NCBI RefSeq assembly: GCF_003049665.1
Contig: NZ_PYWM01000001.1
Location: forward strand, 1 to 64,000
Source: Lysinibacillus mangiferihumi
GTDB taxonomy: Bacteria > Bacillota > Bacilli > Bacillales_A > Planococcaceae
Length of the DNA: 64,000 bases
Reading direction: 5' to 3'
Part shown: in pieces, positions 17,304 through 24,945 of the stretch
Position numbering within the stretch: position 1 is the stretch's first letter
Layout: every line of letters begins with the position of its first letter
Made by a program: the position numbers and the translations under genes
The notes under the pieces: model-generated
Told to the model about the DNA's origin: nothing
What the model saw: the letters and a program-made list of their open reading frames with translations, nothing else
Databases searched by the model: none

Positions 17304-18179
17304 ATGATTGAATCTTTCCAAAGTCGAGAAAGATTAATATTCGATAATCACCGAGGGCAGACATTCGAAATTTCAGTGTCTAGCCCTTTTTATTTAGACA
17401 AGGCAGACGGACTAGAAGCAATAGAAAATGAATTTTATAACGTAAAAAATTACAACGAAGATGGCACCAATATAAAGGGGTCTAGCGTAAGAGAAAGAAA
17501 CATTGTGATTAATGGACGTATTCGATTAGATAAAGAAATTAATAGACAAAAAATTATTCGGTTCTTTAATCCAAAACATCACTTCACATTGAAATATGAG
17601 AATGGAGATGTAACTCGCTATATTGATTGTAAGGTAGAGAAATCACCAGTAGTTAGTAGGCATGTTATTCCTGAATTTATAATCTCGTTTTTATGTCCCA
17701 ATCCTTGGTGGTACACAGAAGAACAAAAATATGAAATTGCTATGTGGGTAGCTGCCTTTGAATTCGAGCTTGAAATTGATGCGGAAGGAGACGGTATTGA
17801 AATGGGTTATCGTGAGCCGAATAACGTGGTTAATGTATTCAACGATAGCGATACAGCCTCTCCTTTACGTATTCAATTTAAAGCCATCGGAAGTGTAGTT
17901 GACCCTTATATTGAGTTAGTAGATACAGGTAGTGTTATCAAGATAGAGGCTACGTTAAAAGGTGGAGACGTGGTTACTGTTAATACAAAGCGTGGAGATG
18001 AATATGCCATTCTAGAAAGAAATGGAACACAAATAAACTATTTTAACTATCTTTCGCATGACTCTAATTTACAACTAAGTGTAGATGTTGGCGACAACTT
18101 GATTCGTTATGATGCTGCTGAATTTGTATCTAATTTAGAGGTGTCTATTTACTTCACACCTCAATTTGTGGGGGTGTAG
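17304..18179 (+). CDS. distal tail protein (Dit)
   Basis: 291 residues, AAGGGGG ribosome site. The first half fits the Sipho_tail/Dit family (REITFEI-like start, NGRIRLDKE, FLCPNPWWYTEE). The C-terminal half is beta-rich, galectin-like in relatives. Dit forms the hub joining tail tube and baseplate. Confidence 0.85.
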   Translation: MIESFQSRERLIFDNHRGQTFEISVSSPFYLDKADGLEAIENEFYNVKNYNEDGTNIKGSSVRERNIVINGRIRLDKEINRQKIIRFFNPKHHFTLKYENGDVTRYIDCKVEKSPVVSRHVIPEFIISFLCPNPWWYTEEQKYEIAMWVAAFEFELEIDAEGDGIEMGYREPNNVVNVFNDSDTASPLRIQFKAIGSVVDPYIELVDTGSVIKIEATLKGGDVVTVNTKRGDEYAILERNGTQINYFNYLSHDSNLQLSVDVGDNLIRYDAAEFVSNLEVSIYFTPQFVGV

Positions 18180-18181
18180 CG

Positions 18182-19279
18182 ATGCTTTATGTATGTAATG
18201 AGAAATTTGAACGTTTAGGGTACATTGGCAACTTCTCATATTTACTGTGGAGGAAAAAGTATGGTCCTGGTAGTGAGGCGGAAGTACATGTAGATGTAAC
18301 ACCTAAAAATATTGAGTTGTTGAAAAAGGGTAATATTATTTTCCGCCAAGATGATAATGAGGCTATGTATATTTATTATCGCCAATTTGATGACAGTAAT
18401 GGTGTAGATCAGTTAGTTATTAAATGCTTCTCTCTTACACGATGGACAGACCGAAGAATCCTGTGGAAGCAATATGACTTTTACACAACTCCGGAGTTGA
18501 TTATGAGGCAACTAATTAACGAAACGATGATTAGCCCTGCTGACCCAACTCGGAAAATTGCCCAGGTGCAACTTGCTACAGTAAAAAACATCGGCAAAGC
18601 CATTCAACAGCAAATATCCTATAAGCAAGTTTTTGAGGTGTGTGAAAATTTATGTACCACTCATGATATTGGGATGCGCTGTATATTCGATGGACGAACA
18701 CTCAAATATGATTTTTACGAAGGGACAGACAGAACGATTAATCAAAGTTTGAATCCTCGTATTATCTTATCAAAGAATCGTAGTAACTTGCTTAAACGTA
18801 CGTACGAGGACGCAGACAATGATTTAAAAACAACAGCTCTAATAGGCGGTGCTGGCGAAGGTACAGTGCGTAAGATGGCGAGTATCGGGGCATCTATTAC
18901 AGGGTTAAATCGACGGGAAATATTTATTGATGCACGAGAGATTTCGGATACAAGAGATGGTGACGGCGAGCAGATACCGATTCCAGACGGTGAATACAAC
19001 AATTTACTTGTAGCTAAAGGCAAAGAGAAGATTGCTGAATACACAGAGTTCATCGGCTTCGATTGCGAGCTAGATGTGACCAAAGAAAATACAAAATACA
19101 ACGAAGATTTCTTCTTAGGTGATTTAGTCACGATTAAAGATGATGACTTAGGAATTTTAATGAATAGCCGTGTGATGCAAGCGGATGAAGTGTTTCAGGA
19201 AGATGGTAAATCAATCTATGTGACAGTTGGTAAATCAGTACCTACCCTTCCACAGGCTATAAAAAGGATGGTGAAGTAG
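18182..19279 (+). CDS. Gp37-like baseplate protein (ReqiPepy6 type)
   Basis: 365 residues. LGYIGNFSYLLWRKKYGPGSEAEVHVD and the later IALGDLVTIKDDDLG-like part are typical of the siphovirus Gp37-like family that replaces the tail-associated lysin hub after Dit. It starts 2 bases after the Dit stop. No peptidase motif is evident. Confidence 0.75.
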   Translation: MLYVCNEKFERLGYIGNFSYLLWRKKYGPGSEAEVHVDVTPKNIELLKKGNIIFRQDDNEAMYIYYRQFDDSNGVDQLVIKCFSLTRWTDRRILWKQYDFYTTPELIMRQLINETMISPADPTRKIAQVQLATVKNIGKAIQQQISYKQVFEVCENLCTTHDIGMRCIFDGRTLKYDFYEGTDRTINQSLNPRIILSKNRSNLLKRTYEDADNDLKTTALIGGAGEGTVRKMASIGASITGLNRREIFIDAREISDTRDGDGEQIPIPDGEYNNLLVAKGKEKIAEYTEFIGFDCELDVTKENTKYNEDFFLGDLVTIKDDDLGILMNSRVMQADEVFQEDGKSIYVTVGKSVPTLPQAIKRMVK

Positions 19280-19281
19280 TA

Positions 19282-20148
19282 ATGATGAAATTTGGAATGT
19301 TTAACTCCATTAATGGAGATAGACGATATAAAGCAGAGGATTTTGCTCGGTACTTTGCGACGTTTATTGGTAATGGTATTTTCGTTAAGCCTTCCGATTG
19401 CTTACAAATTAAAGCAAATGGAGATTCAATGAGTGTAATTGTTCGCCCAGGTAAAGCATGGGTCAATGGTTATTATTTAATTAATGATGAGGATTATAAT
19501 ATACCTCTTTCTGTTGGAGATACAACACTTAACCGTATTGATCGTATTGTCATTCGATTAGATTTTATTCAAAGAAAGATGAGTGTGGAGGTCAAGAAAG
19601 GTGTGCTATCTGCTTCACCTGTTGCGCCAACTTTAAAACGTGATGCAGATGCTTATGAATTGGCTTTAGCTGATATTTATATTGCTAAAGGAGCATTAAC
19701 AATTACACAAGCTTCTATTACAGATACACGATTAAATAATAGCCTTTGCGGTATGATGCATGCAGTTGTAAATCAAGTAGATACAACTACAATCTTTAAT
19801 CAATATCAATCATGGTTTAATAGCTATAGTGTCACTAAGGCAAATGAATTTGCAGAATGGCAGACCAATGTAACAACCGCCTTAGAAGCTTGGATTGATG
19901 CACAAGAAAAAGATTTTATAGACTGGAGACGTGCGGAAGAAGCACTATTTCTTGCTTGGTTTGAAACTATAAAAGGTAAATTAAGTGAGGATGCAGCAGG
20001 AAATTTATATAACATGATTGAGGAACACAAAAATACCGCACTACCTCATAAGTTTTTAGATACAACAGATAACAAAAATTACAAATATGGATTTAAGACC
20101 AATCAAGCAAAGGATGGTCTTATTTTTGTTTATGAGGAGGTTTTATAA
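19282..20148 (+). CDS. upper baseplate / tail structural protein
   Basis: 288 residues; two ATG codons (19282, 19285) could start it. The N-terminal ~140 residues (VRPGKAWVNGYY, NRIDRIVIRLD, ADIYIAKGALTITQA) match the baseplate upper protein type found before fibre genes in Firmicute phages. A helical region and a short beta C-terminus follow. The stop overlaps the next start by one base. Confidence 0.7.
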   Translation: MMKFGMFNSINGDRRYKAEDFARYFATFIGNGIFVKPSDCLQIKANGDSMSVIVRPGKAWVNGYYLINDEDYNIPLSVGDTTLNRIDRIVIRLDFIQRKMSVEVKKGVLSASPVAPTLKRDADAYELALADIYIAKGALTITQASITDTRLNNSLCGMMHAVVNQVDTTTIFNQYQSWFNSYSVTKANEFAEWQTNVTTALEAWIDAQEKDFIDWRRAEEALFLAWFETIKGKLSEDAAGNLYNMIEEHKNTALPHKFLDTTDNKNYKYGFKTNQAKDGLIFVYEEVL

Positions 20149-20852
20149 TGCCAGAAATTAATTTACCAACACAAGCTGTTCAAGCACAAATCAAAGCAAA
20201 GGTTGACAATATAGACAACACAACTAAAGATATCCAGACTAAAGTCACAACCATGAATAACACACTACCCACAATCGGAAAAAAACTAAGAAGTAGAGTA
20301 TACACTGTTAATGGAACTTTTGTTGTACCCGCAGGTGTTACCGAGGTTTATTTGACTGGTGGTGGTGGCGGAGGTGGAGCTGGTGGTCCTTCGTCATCTT
20401 ACGGTTCAGGAACATCAGGAGGTGTGACGTCTTTTGGGACTCTAAAAAGTATGTCAGGCGGGCGTGGAGGTGATGTTGCAGGCTCTAACCCGAATCAAGG
20501 CGGTGGTGCTGGAGGTCCAGGAGGGGGTGTGGGCGGCGGAGGTAGTAACATTACGGTAGCTATGATATCTGGAGATGGAGGTAATTCAGGACCATACACT
20601 GGTGGTAAAGGGTCATGTTACGAAAGTTCTAATACTCCAGGTATGTATTGTTCTGGAGGCGGAGCACCTAGAGCAGGTGATGTTAGATATGCCCCTGCAG
20701 GTGGTGGAGGTGCTGAATTCATCTACGACTTTCCAGTAACGGTGACTCCTGGCGCTACCGTGAATGTGACTATAGGTGGACCTGGTAGATGTCCTTTCGG
20801 CGGTAATGGCGATGGCGGTTCAGGAATTCTAACAGTAAAATGGTGGGAGTGA
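20148..20852 (+). CDS. glycine-rich tail tip / receptor-binding protein
   Basis: 234 residues. A short helical N-terminus is followed by YTVNGTFVVPAGVTEVYLT and then a glycine-dominated region (about residues 70-215, including an eight-glycine run) that ends in a beta strand. The pattern is that of glycine-rich phage adhesin domains, in which polyglycine II helices present receptor-binding loops. Four cysteines lie in the loops. A role in host binding is inferred. Confidence 0.65.
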   Translation: MPEINLPTQAVQAQIKAKVDNIDNTTKDIQTKVTTMNNTLPTIGKKLRSRVYTVNGTFVVPAGVTEVYLTGGGGGGGAGGPSSSYGSGTSGGVTSFGTLKSMSGGRGGDVAGSNPNQGGGAGGPGGGVGGGGSNITVAMISGDGGNSGPYTGGKGSCYESSNTPGMYCSGGGAPRAGDVRYAPAGGGGAEFIYDFPVTVTPGATVNVTIGGPGRCPFGGNGDGGSGILTVKWWE

Positions 20853-20857
20853 TTAAA

Positions 20858-21142
20858 ATGAAACGATTTGCCCAAATATTATATGAACAAGCACATTGGA
20901 TTTTTGAAGCAGACGAAAAACCGGAGTTTGCGCCTGATATTGTTTTAGTTGATATTACAGGTAGAAACGATATTCAAGAAGGTTGGGATTATAATCGAGA
21001 AACAGGTGAGTTTACGGCTCCTATCGTTCCTGAGCCAACACCAATCGAACCACAGCCGACAGTTGAAGAAATGCAGGCGCAAACATTATTAAACACTGAA
21101 TACCTAGTATCTCGTAGTGAGCTAGGATTGGGAGGAAACTAA
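20858..21142 (+). CDS. small protein of the tail fibre module
   Basis: 94 residues from ATG 20858 (GGGAG upstream). The start (YEQAHWIFEADEKPEFAPDI) and the acidic, proline-rich middle (PEPTPIEPQPT) resemble short proteins found between fibre genes and XkdX. A fibre-associated or chaperone role is possible; not assigned. Confidence 0.6.
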   Translation: MKRFAQILYEQAHWIFEADEKPEFAPDIVLVDITGRNDIQEGWDYNRETGEFTAPIVPEPTPIEPQPTVEEMQAQTLLNTEYLVSRSELGLGGN

Positions 21143-21143
21143 A

Positions 21144-21305
21144 ATGACAGTATTTGAATTATGTATGTTTTTGATTAAGCGTAAACGTTATGAGCAGGCT
21201 ACTATGCAGAATAAAGTGAATGTTTTTTATGCTAATAACCAATTGAAAGATGATGAATACACACAGCTATTAACAGAAATTGACACACAGCAAACGCAAG
21301 CATAA
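21144..21305 (+). CDS. XkdX-family small protein
   Basis: 53 residues: MTVFELCMFLIKRKRYE, ANNQLKDDEYTQLL. This is the XkdX pattern of small proteins encoded after fibre genes in PBSX-like and other Bacillales prophages. GGAGG lies 8 bases upstream. The function is unknown. It is the last gene of the tail operon, before a terminator. Confidence 0.75.
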   Translation: MTVFELCMFLIKRKRYEQATMQNKVNVFYANNQLKDDEYTQLLTEIDTQQTQA

Positions 21306-21324
21306 GCTTAGCGTTATTTTTTAT

Positions 21325-21354
21325 GCCTTCCACAGATAATTGTGGAGGGCTTTT
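21325..21354 (+). terminator. terminator after the tail operon
   Basis: GCCTTCCACA pairs with TGTGGAGGGC (one G-U) over GATAAT and is followed by TTTT. The right arm is one of four exact copies of AATTGTGGAGGGC; the other three are ribosome sites. Confidence 0.75.
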
Positions 21355-21378
21355 ATTATATGAAAAGGAAGGTGTCAG

Positions 21379-21795
21379 ATGAAAACAGACACACTATATA
21401 CATCAATCGTAGGCGGCTCCATGGCATGGGTCGCTTATTTTGTTGGCGGCGTTGACCACTTAATCAAAGCGTTAGTTATATTCATGACAATCGACTATGC
21501 ATTAGGGTTTATGGTGAGCTTAGTCTTCAAGAAAACTGAAAGCAAAAAGATGTTTAAAGGCTTAATCAAAAAGACAGCAATGGTACTGATGGTCATTGCT
21601 GCGGTGCAATTAGACTTAGCAACTGAAAGTGGGAACTTCATGCGTAATGCCATGATTCTTTTCTTAATCGGTATGGAAGGTATCAGTATGATTGAGAATC
21701 TTGGCAAGTTAGGAATCAAGGTGCCTAAGTTTTTATCTAACGCTTTTACACAACTTCAAATTGACAATGATGAAAAAAAGGATGATGGAAAATGA
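21379..21795 (+). CDS. phage holin
   Basis: 138 residues, AAAGGAAGGTG ribosome site. Hydrophobic segments at about residues 8-25, 29-50 and 65-80 and a charged C-terminal tail fit the holin_4 type (toxin-secretion/phage-lysis holin). It opens the membrane for the endolysin encoded next; the genes overlap by 4 bases. Confidence 0.85.
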   Translation: MKTDTLYTSIVGGSMAWVAYFVGGVDHLIKALVIFMTIDYALGFMVSLVFKKTESKKMFKGLIKKTAMVLMVIAAVQLDLATESGNFMRNAMILFLIGMEGISMIENLGKLGIKVPKFLSNAFTQLQIDNDEKKDDGK

Positions 21796-22460
21796 CAAGC
21801 GTTACAACTACATGCCGAGACTTATCCGAGCTTTTACCTGGTGCACAAACAGCATGTCGGTTGCTTTTTCAAGAGTGCTACAAGGCTGGCATTAAGAACA
21901 TCTTCATCACTGAAACATATCGCTCACAAGCACGGCAAAAGTACCTGTATGCACAAGGACGAACGCGTCCAGGACAAGTTGTAACTTGGACACTAAACAG
22001 TAACCATAAATCACGTCTAGCATGGGATATTGCGGTTTGTCCTCCACAATCATTGTATGATGTCACTACATTAAGTCGAGTAGGAGCCATTGCGAAAAAG
22101 CTAGGTATTGAATGGGGCGGAACATGGACAAAAGCAATCGACCGTCCACACTTTGAAGTAAAAGCTAATTGGAAGATGCCTAAAGGCTATAAGTTAGAAG
22201 GACAAGTAATTGTACCAAGTAACAGCAAATTGAAAGTCCAATTAATTGTGGAAGACAAGAAGGAGGAAATTACAGTGGCAAATACAAATTGGAATCCGGG
22301 TTCACCGGCTATGAAAACTGAAACAGAAAACTTCATTGCACAGGCTGTGAAGGATGGTATTATTCAGGAATCACACTTGAAGGATTTACAAAGTGGTACA
22401 ATGACAACGGATCGTTTGGTTGGTTTATACATTACAATCCAGCAACGACGAAACAAGTAG
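21792..22460 (+). CDS. M15-family endolysin (L-alanyl-D-glutamate peptidase type)
   Basis: 222 residues. The zinc ligands of the M15/VanY-CwlK fold are H72 and D79 in SNHKSRLAWDI and H120 in DRPHFEV; ETYRSQARQKYLYAQGRT is also typical. After a linker, residues ~160-220 form a C-terminal helical domain (SPAMKTETENFIAQAVKDGII) seen as a wall-binding or S-layer-like tail in other Bacillales lysins. It cleaves the peptide stem of peptidoglycan at lysis. Confidence 0.9.
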   Translation: MTSVTTTCRDLSELLPGAQTACRLLFQECYKAGIKNIFITETYRSQARQKYLYAQGRTRPGQVVTWTLNSNHKSRLAWDIAVCPPQSLYDVTTLSRVGAIAKKLGIEWGGTWTKAIDRPHFEVKANWKMPKGYKLEGQVIVPSNSKLKVQLIVEDKKEEITVANTNWNPGSPAMKTETENFIAQAVKDGIIQESHLKDLQSGTMTTDRLVGLYITIQQRRNK

Positions 22461-22467
22461 TATTGTT

Positions 22468-22488
22468 CAGTGTTTGTTCAGAACACTG
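22468..22488 (+). other. hairpin after the endolysin gene
   Basis: CAGTGTT pairs with AACACTG over a 7-base loop. There is no T-run, so it may be an RNA-stability element rather than a terminator. Confidence 0.4.
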
Positions 22489-22546
22489 TAATAATCTATT
22501 AATGTCATTGTAAACAAACGAAAGAACACGCATATACCAATGACGA

Positions 22547-22586
22547 AGCCCAGGTACTCAATTAATTTTGAGCCTGGGCTTTTTTG
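22547..22586. terminator. bidirectional terminator between lysis genes and minus-strand cluster
   Basis: AAGCCCAGG/CCTGGGCTT arms, extended by TCAA/TTGA, with TTTTTT on the plus side. It separates the convergent lysis operon and the minus-strand cluster. Confidence 0.85.
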
Positions 22587-22587
22587 T

Positions 22588-22782
22588 TTATTCACCTTGT
22601 AATTCTTTCTCACGCTCTGCAATCCATTGTTTCACTTCGTTTAAATCATTTAAATCACAATACTTATTAATGTAAGATTTAGCGCTACTTTTAGCTGATT
22701 GCTTACGTGTCTTTTCACGATTCTTTTCACGATATGCTTGGGTAGCCTTTTTTTGGGCTTCAGATGTTTTTTGTTCAGTCAT
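22588..22782 (-). CDS. small basic helical protein of the lysogenic cargo
   Basis: 64 residues, highly charged (QAYREKNREKTRKQSAKSSA), then LNEVKQWIAEREKEL. Similar short proteins recur in Firmicute phages and islands with no known role; a nucleic-acid-binding function is possible. Its AAAGGACGTG ribosome site overlaps the stop of the upstream gene, so the two are coupled. Confidence 0.65.
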   Translation of the reverse strand: MTEQKTSEAQKKATQAYREKNREKTRKQSAKSSAKSYINKYCDLNDLNEVKQWIAEREKELQGE

Positions 22783-22786
22783 ATTA

Positions 22787-22960
22787 TCACGTCCTTTTAT
22801 TTTTGAAGTAAATCACGATGTTGAAAATTGCAAGTATTGCGCAAAGCGAATAGATGACAATCATGAAGTAATCAAAGAATTTTGGTTCACTCCAATTTAC
22901 CATGTCAGTTAAGATGTAAAGAGCAAATGCGAAAGCAACAATATAACCAATGTTTTTCAT
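22787..22960 (-). CDS. 57-residue two-helix membrane protein
   Basis: MKNIGYIVAFAFALYI and FMIVIYSLCAILAIFNIVIYF form two transmembrane helices; the C-terminus is FKNKRT. The stop is 4 bases before the start of the next minus-strand gene. The ribosome site is weak. It could be a small exclusion or stress protein; no family recognised. Confidence 0.6.
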   Translation of the reverse strand: MKNIGYIVAFAFALYILTDMVNWSEPKFFDYFMIVIYSLCAILAIFNIVIYFKNKRT

Positions 22961-22988
22961 AGTCAAGTGAATATGATAAGATAAGGTG

Positions 22989-23010
22989 GAAGGAGGGGCT
23001 AACCTCCTTC
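22989..23010 (-). terminator. hairpin at the end of the 48-residue gene
   Basis: GAAGGAGG and CCTCCTTC are perfect arms with a 6-base loop just past the stop of the minus-strand gene at 23017. There is only a weak T-tract on the minus strand. The arms contain an anti-Shine-Dalgarno-like sequence. Confidence 0.45.
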
Positions 23011-23016
23011 GGGATA

Positions 23017-23163
23017 TTACTTGCGACGTTTCTTCTTTGCGGGAGGGCGTCGCTTTTTCTTTTGCTTATTTTTCATATCGTGTATATTCTTTAATCCACC
23101 TGTTAGCTGATTGAAGAATGTTGCGATACCTACTAGATAAGCTATTACCTTATCATAATCCAC
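23017..23163 (-). CDS. 48-residue protein with hydrophobic start and strongly basic tail
   Basis: GTG at 23161-23163 is chosen because AAAGGAGGTG lies 6 bases upstream. Residues 5-22 are hydrophobic (VIAYLVGIATFFNQL) and the last 20 are almost all Lys/Arg/Pro. The pattern suggests a membrane anchor with a cationic tail. No family recognised. It is the first gene behind the operator-promoter at 23191-23219. Confidence 0.6.
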   Translation of the reverse strand: MDYDKVIAYLVGIATFFNQLTGGLKNIHDMKNKQKKKRRPPAKKKRRK

Positions 23164-23190
23164 TTTGTTCACCTCCTTTCTTATATATTT

Positions 23191-23219
23191 ATTATATACC
23201 ACGGTATATATAATTGCAA
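23191..23219 (-). promoter_or_regulatory. minus-strand promoter with palindromic operator
   Basis: On the minus strand TTGCAA (23214-23219), a 17-base spacer and TATAAT (23191-23196) make a good vegetative promoter. The 18-base palindrome TATATACCACGGTATATA (23193-23210) covers the spacer and -10, as expected for a repressor operator. Confidence 0.65.
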
Positions 23220-23274
23220 TAGTTTTTTATGAATTTATTTACTATTTTTGAAATAAATTGTTTTTGAAACAAAT

Positions 23275-23298
23275 AAAAAAGCCACTCGATTGAGTGAC
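23275..23298 (-). terminator. terminator of the lipoprotein gene
   Basis: On the minus strand GTCACTC and GAGTGGC pair over AATC, followed by TTTTTT (23275-23280). The hairpin begins within the stop codon of the lipoprotein gene. Confidence 0.75.
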
Positions 23299-24104
23299 TA
23301 TTTTAATTTAGCTTGCAATATTACAGAATCGTTTTCAATGCTACTATGGTATGTGTATGTAACATTATTAAGAGTATAGGCTTTAGTGTGGTCAACTAAT
23401 TTTCCGTTATTTTTAAAGCCAAGTTCTTCTAAAATAGCAGATTGTTGTGGAACACTTAAAGTCTTATCTACACTTTGTAATAATCCTTTAAACGCTATTT
23501 CCACTTCTTTATTTTGTGTTGCAAGTGCATTTGATGTAACGGCTACTCTAATTACTTCAATACTATCTTCTTTATTCACATCTATAAAGACAATAATATC
23601 ACTTGTTAATTCAATACTATATCTATTAGCTTCGATTAATTCTTTATCTTTCATATTGATAATAGAATTGCCCTTAATATTGTTAATGATTTGTTTTAGT
23701 GTAGATACGTATTCATCAACAGCGCCCGTTGAAGATTTATACATTAAATTCGCTGTGTTTTCAGCAATTCTTTCTTTTTCTTCTTTTGTTAATTCTTTTC
23801 TTTTCGTTATTAATCCATCTTCCATAATAACGTCTAATTTTCCATCATTGAATAGAAGTTCCGCAGAAGATTCTTTTTCTACTCCATTTTCTCCTTCAAA
23901 TCTTAAAGTCACTAACAAATCATTAAATTGATTTTCCTCTTCAACTTTAGCTTCGCCACCTACAATTTCTTTTACCTCATCAGGACTCATTCCGTTTTCT
24001 AACTTTTTAAACTCATCTGGAGTAATAGTAGCTGTTTTTTCTTCACTACCACATGCAGTAAGCAAAAGTGCTGATATAGCACCAATATAAATTAACTTCT
24101 TCAT
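23298..24104 (-). CDS. phage-borne lipoprotein with BamE/BLIP-like start
   Basis: 268 residues with a lipoprotein signal peptide and lipobox LTAC (Cys18). Residues ~30-75 (ITPDEFKKLENGMSPDEVKEIVGGEAKVEE) follow the pattern of BamE/BLIP-like small domains found in Gram-positive surface lipoproteins. The rest is mixed alpha/beta. Own terminator, minus strand and position beside the repressor mark it as lysogenic-conversion cargo; a superinfection-exclusion role like that of other prophage lipoproteins is possible but only inferred. Confidence 0.75.
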   Translation of the reverse strand: MKKLIYIGAISALLLTACGSEEKTATITPDEFKKLENGMSPDEVKEIVGGEAKVEEENQFNDLLVTLRFEGENGVEKESSAELLFNDGKLDVIMEDGLITKRKELTKEEKERIAENTANLMYKSSTGAVDEYVSTLKQIINNIKGNSIINMKDKELIEANRYSIELTSDIIVFIDVNKEDSIEVIRVAVTSNALATQNKEVEIAFKGLLQSVDKTLSVPQQSAILEELGFKNNGKLVDHTKAYTLNNVTYTYHSSIENDSVILQAKLK

Positions 24105-24159
24105 TTATAAAACCTCCCTTTATATTTCCATTTTAGGAAACTTGGAGATGAAAGTACAT

Positions 24160-24190
24160 AAAAAAACAGACAACCATAATTAGTTATCTG
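24160..24190 (-). terminator. terminator after the Lys-rich gene
   Basis: CAGATAAC and GTTGTCTG on the minus strand pair with one mismatch, followed by TTTTTTT (24160-24166). Confidence 0.6.
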
Positions 24191-24191
24191 C

Positions 24192-24359
24192 TTAAAATAA
24201 TTTTTTAATAGCACTTTTTAAAGATGGTTTACGTTTTTTCTTAATCAATGGCTTTGGCTTTTTAATCTTAATAGGTTTAATTCCAGTTGCTTCGTATACT
24301 GCCTTTTTAGCTTGTTTCTTTAATTGTCGCTTCTTTTTGCTAATCAACTTTTTAAACAT
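24192..24359 (-). CDS. 55-residue very basic protein
   Basis: About 45 percent Lys/Arg (MFKKLISKKKRQLKKQAKK at the start, LIKKKRKPSLKSA near the end), with a TGTGGAGGG ribosome site. It sits directly downstream of the XRE repressor on the same strand. Such composition suggests binding to nucleic acid or membrane; no family recognised. Confidence 0.6.
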   Translation of the reverse strand: MFKKLISKKKRQLKKQAKKAVYEATGIKPIKIKKPKPLIKKKRKPSLKSAIKKLF

Positions 24360-24378
24360 GCTAGCCCTCCACAGATGA

Positions 24379-24582
24379 TTACTTCACTTCGAATATTTCG
24401 TTCATGTCTGTAATTTCTAATGCTTGAATAACCTTTGTGATATGTTCACGGTTTACTGATGTACGTCTATTAGTAGCAAGTTCACTAATGACAGTGCGTG
24501 TTAAACCTGTCTTTTCAGCTAGTTCTATTTGAGACATTCCTCTAGCACTTAACACTTCTTTCAACTTTACTGTTAATTCCAT
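24379..24582 (-). CDS. XRE-family transcriptional regulator (probable phage repressor)
   Basis: 67 residues, essentially one Cro/CI helix-turn-helix: MSQIELAEKTGLTRTVISEL at residues 16-35, followed by NRRTSVNREHITKVIQAL. It has no C-terminal cleavage domain, so it is a stand-alone repressor or Cro-like protein. It is divergent from the plus-strand genes at 24748 onward across an operator-like region. Confidence 0.8.
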   Translation of the reverse strand: MELTVKLKEVLSARGMSQIELAEKTGLTRTVISELATNRRTSVNREHITKVIQALEITDMNEIFEVK

Positions 24583-24747
24583 CGTATCACCTCATTCAAC
24601 ATTAATTGTTATTTCTTATTATAGCTTATATTTGCAAATAAATAAATAATTTTATAAATAAATACTTGAATTATTAAATTTAATAATTTATACTCAAATC
24701 AATAAATAATTAAATTATTATATTTAGTAACAAAAGAGGTGAACGAA
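24583..24747. promoter_or_regulatory. divergent control region with two palindromic operator candidates
   Basis: Extremely AT-rich. AATTATTAAATTTAATAATT (24669-24688) is a perfect palindrome, and AATAATT-A-AATTATT (24705-24719) is a second related one about 36 bases on. They lie between the minus-strand XRE gene and the plus-strand genes, as expected for its operators. Confidence 0.6.
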
Positions 24748-24924
24748 TTGAAAACAATTCAACAACGCAATGAGTACCTTCAATCAAAGATGAAACAACA
24801 TGATGCAATATCTGATGCTCACAAGTATCAGCGACGTTTGAAATGGATTATAAGGTATCACAGTCTGTTGACTGATTTAGAAGTAAAAGAGATACGTGAG
24901 AATTTACGAAAAGCATTTAAGTAA
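24748..24924 (+). CDS. small basic protein next to the repressor
   Basis: 58 residues from TTG, with AGAGGTG 6 bases upstream. Helical and basic (YLQSKMKQHDAISDAHKYQRRLKWII). It is the first plus-strand gene after the operator region. No family recognised. Confidence 0.55.
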   Translation: MKTIQQRNEYLQSKMKQHDAISDAHKYQRRLKWIIRYHSLLTDLEVKEIRENLRKAFK

Positions 24925-24945
24925 TATAAAAACGAGGTGAAAACA

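Noticed and set aside
21338-21350. Ribosome site for the holin gene
   Set aside because: The TGTGGAGGG here is an arm of the terminator. The holin start at 21379 has its own AAGGAAGGTG.
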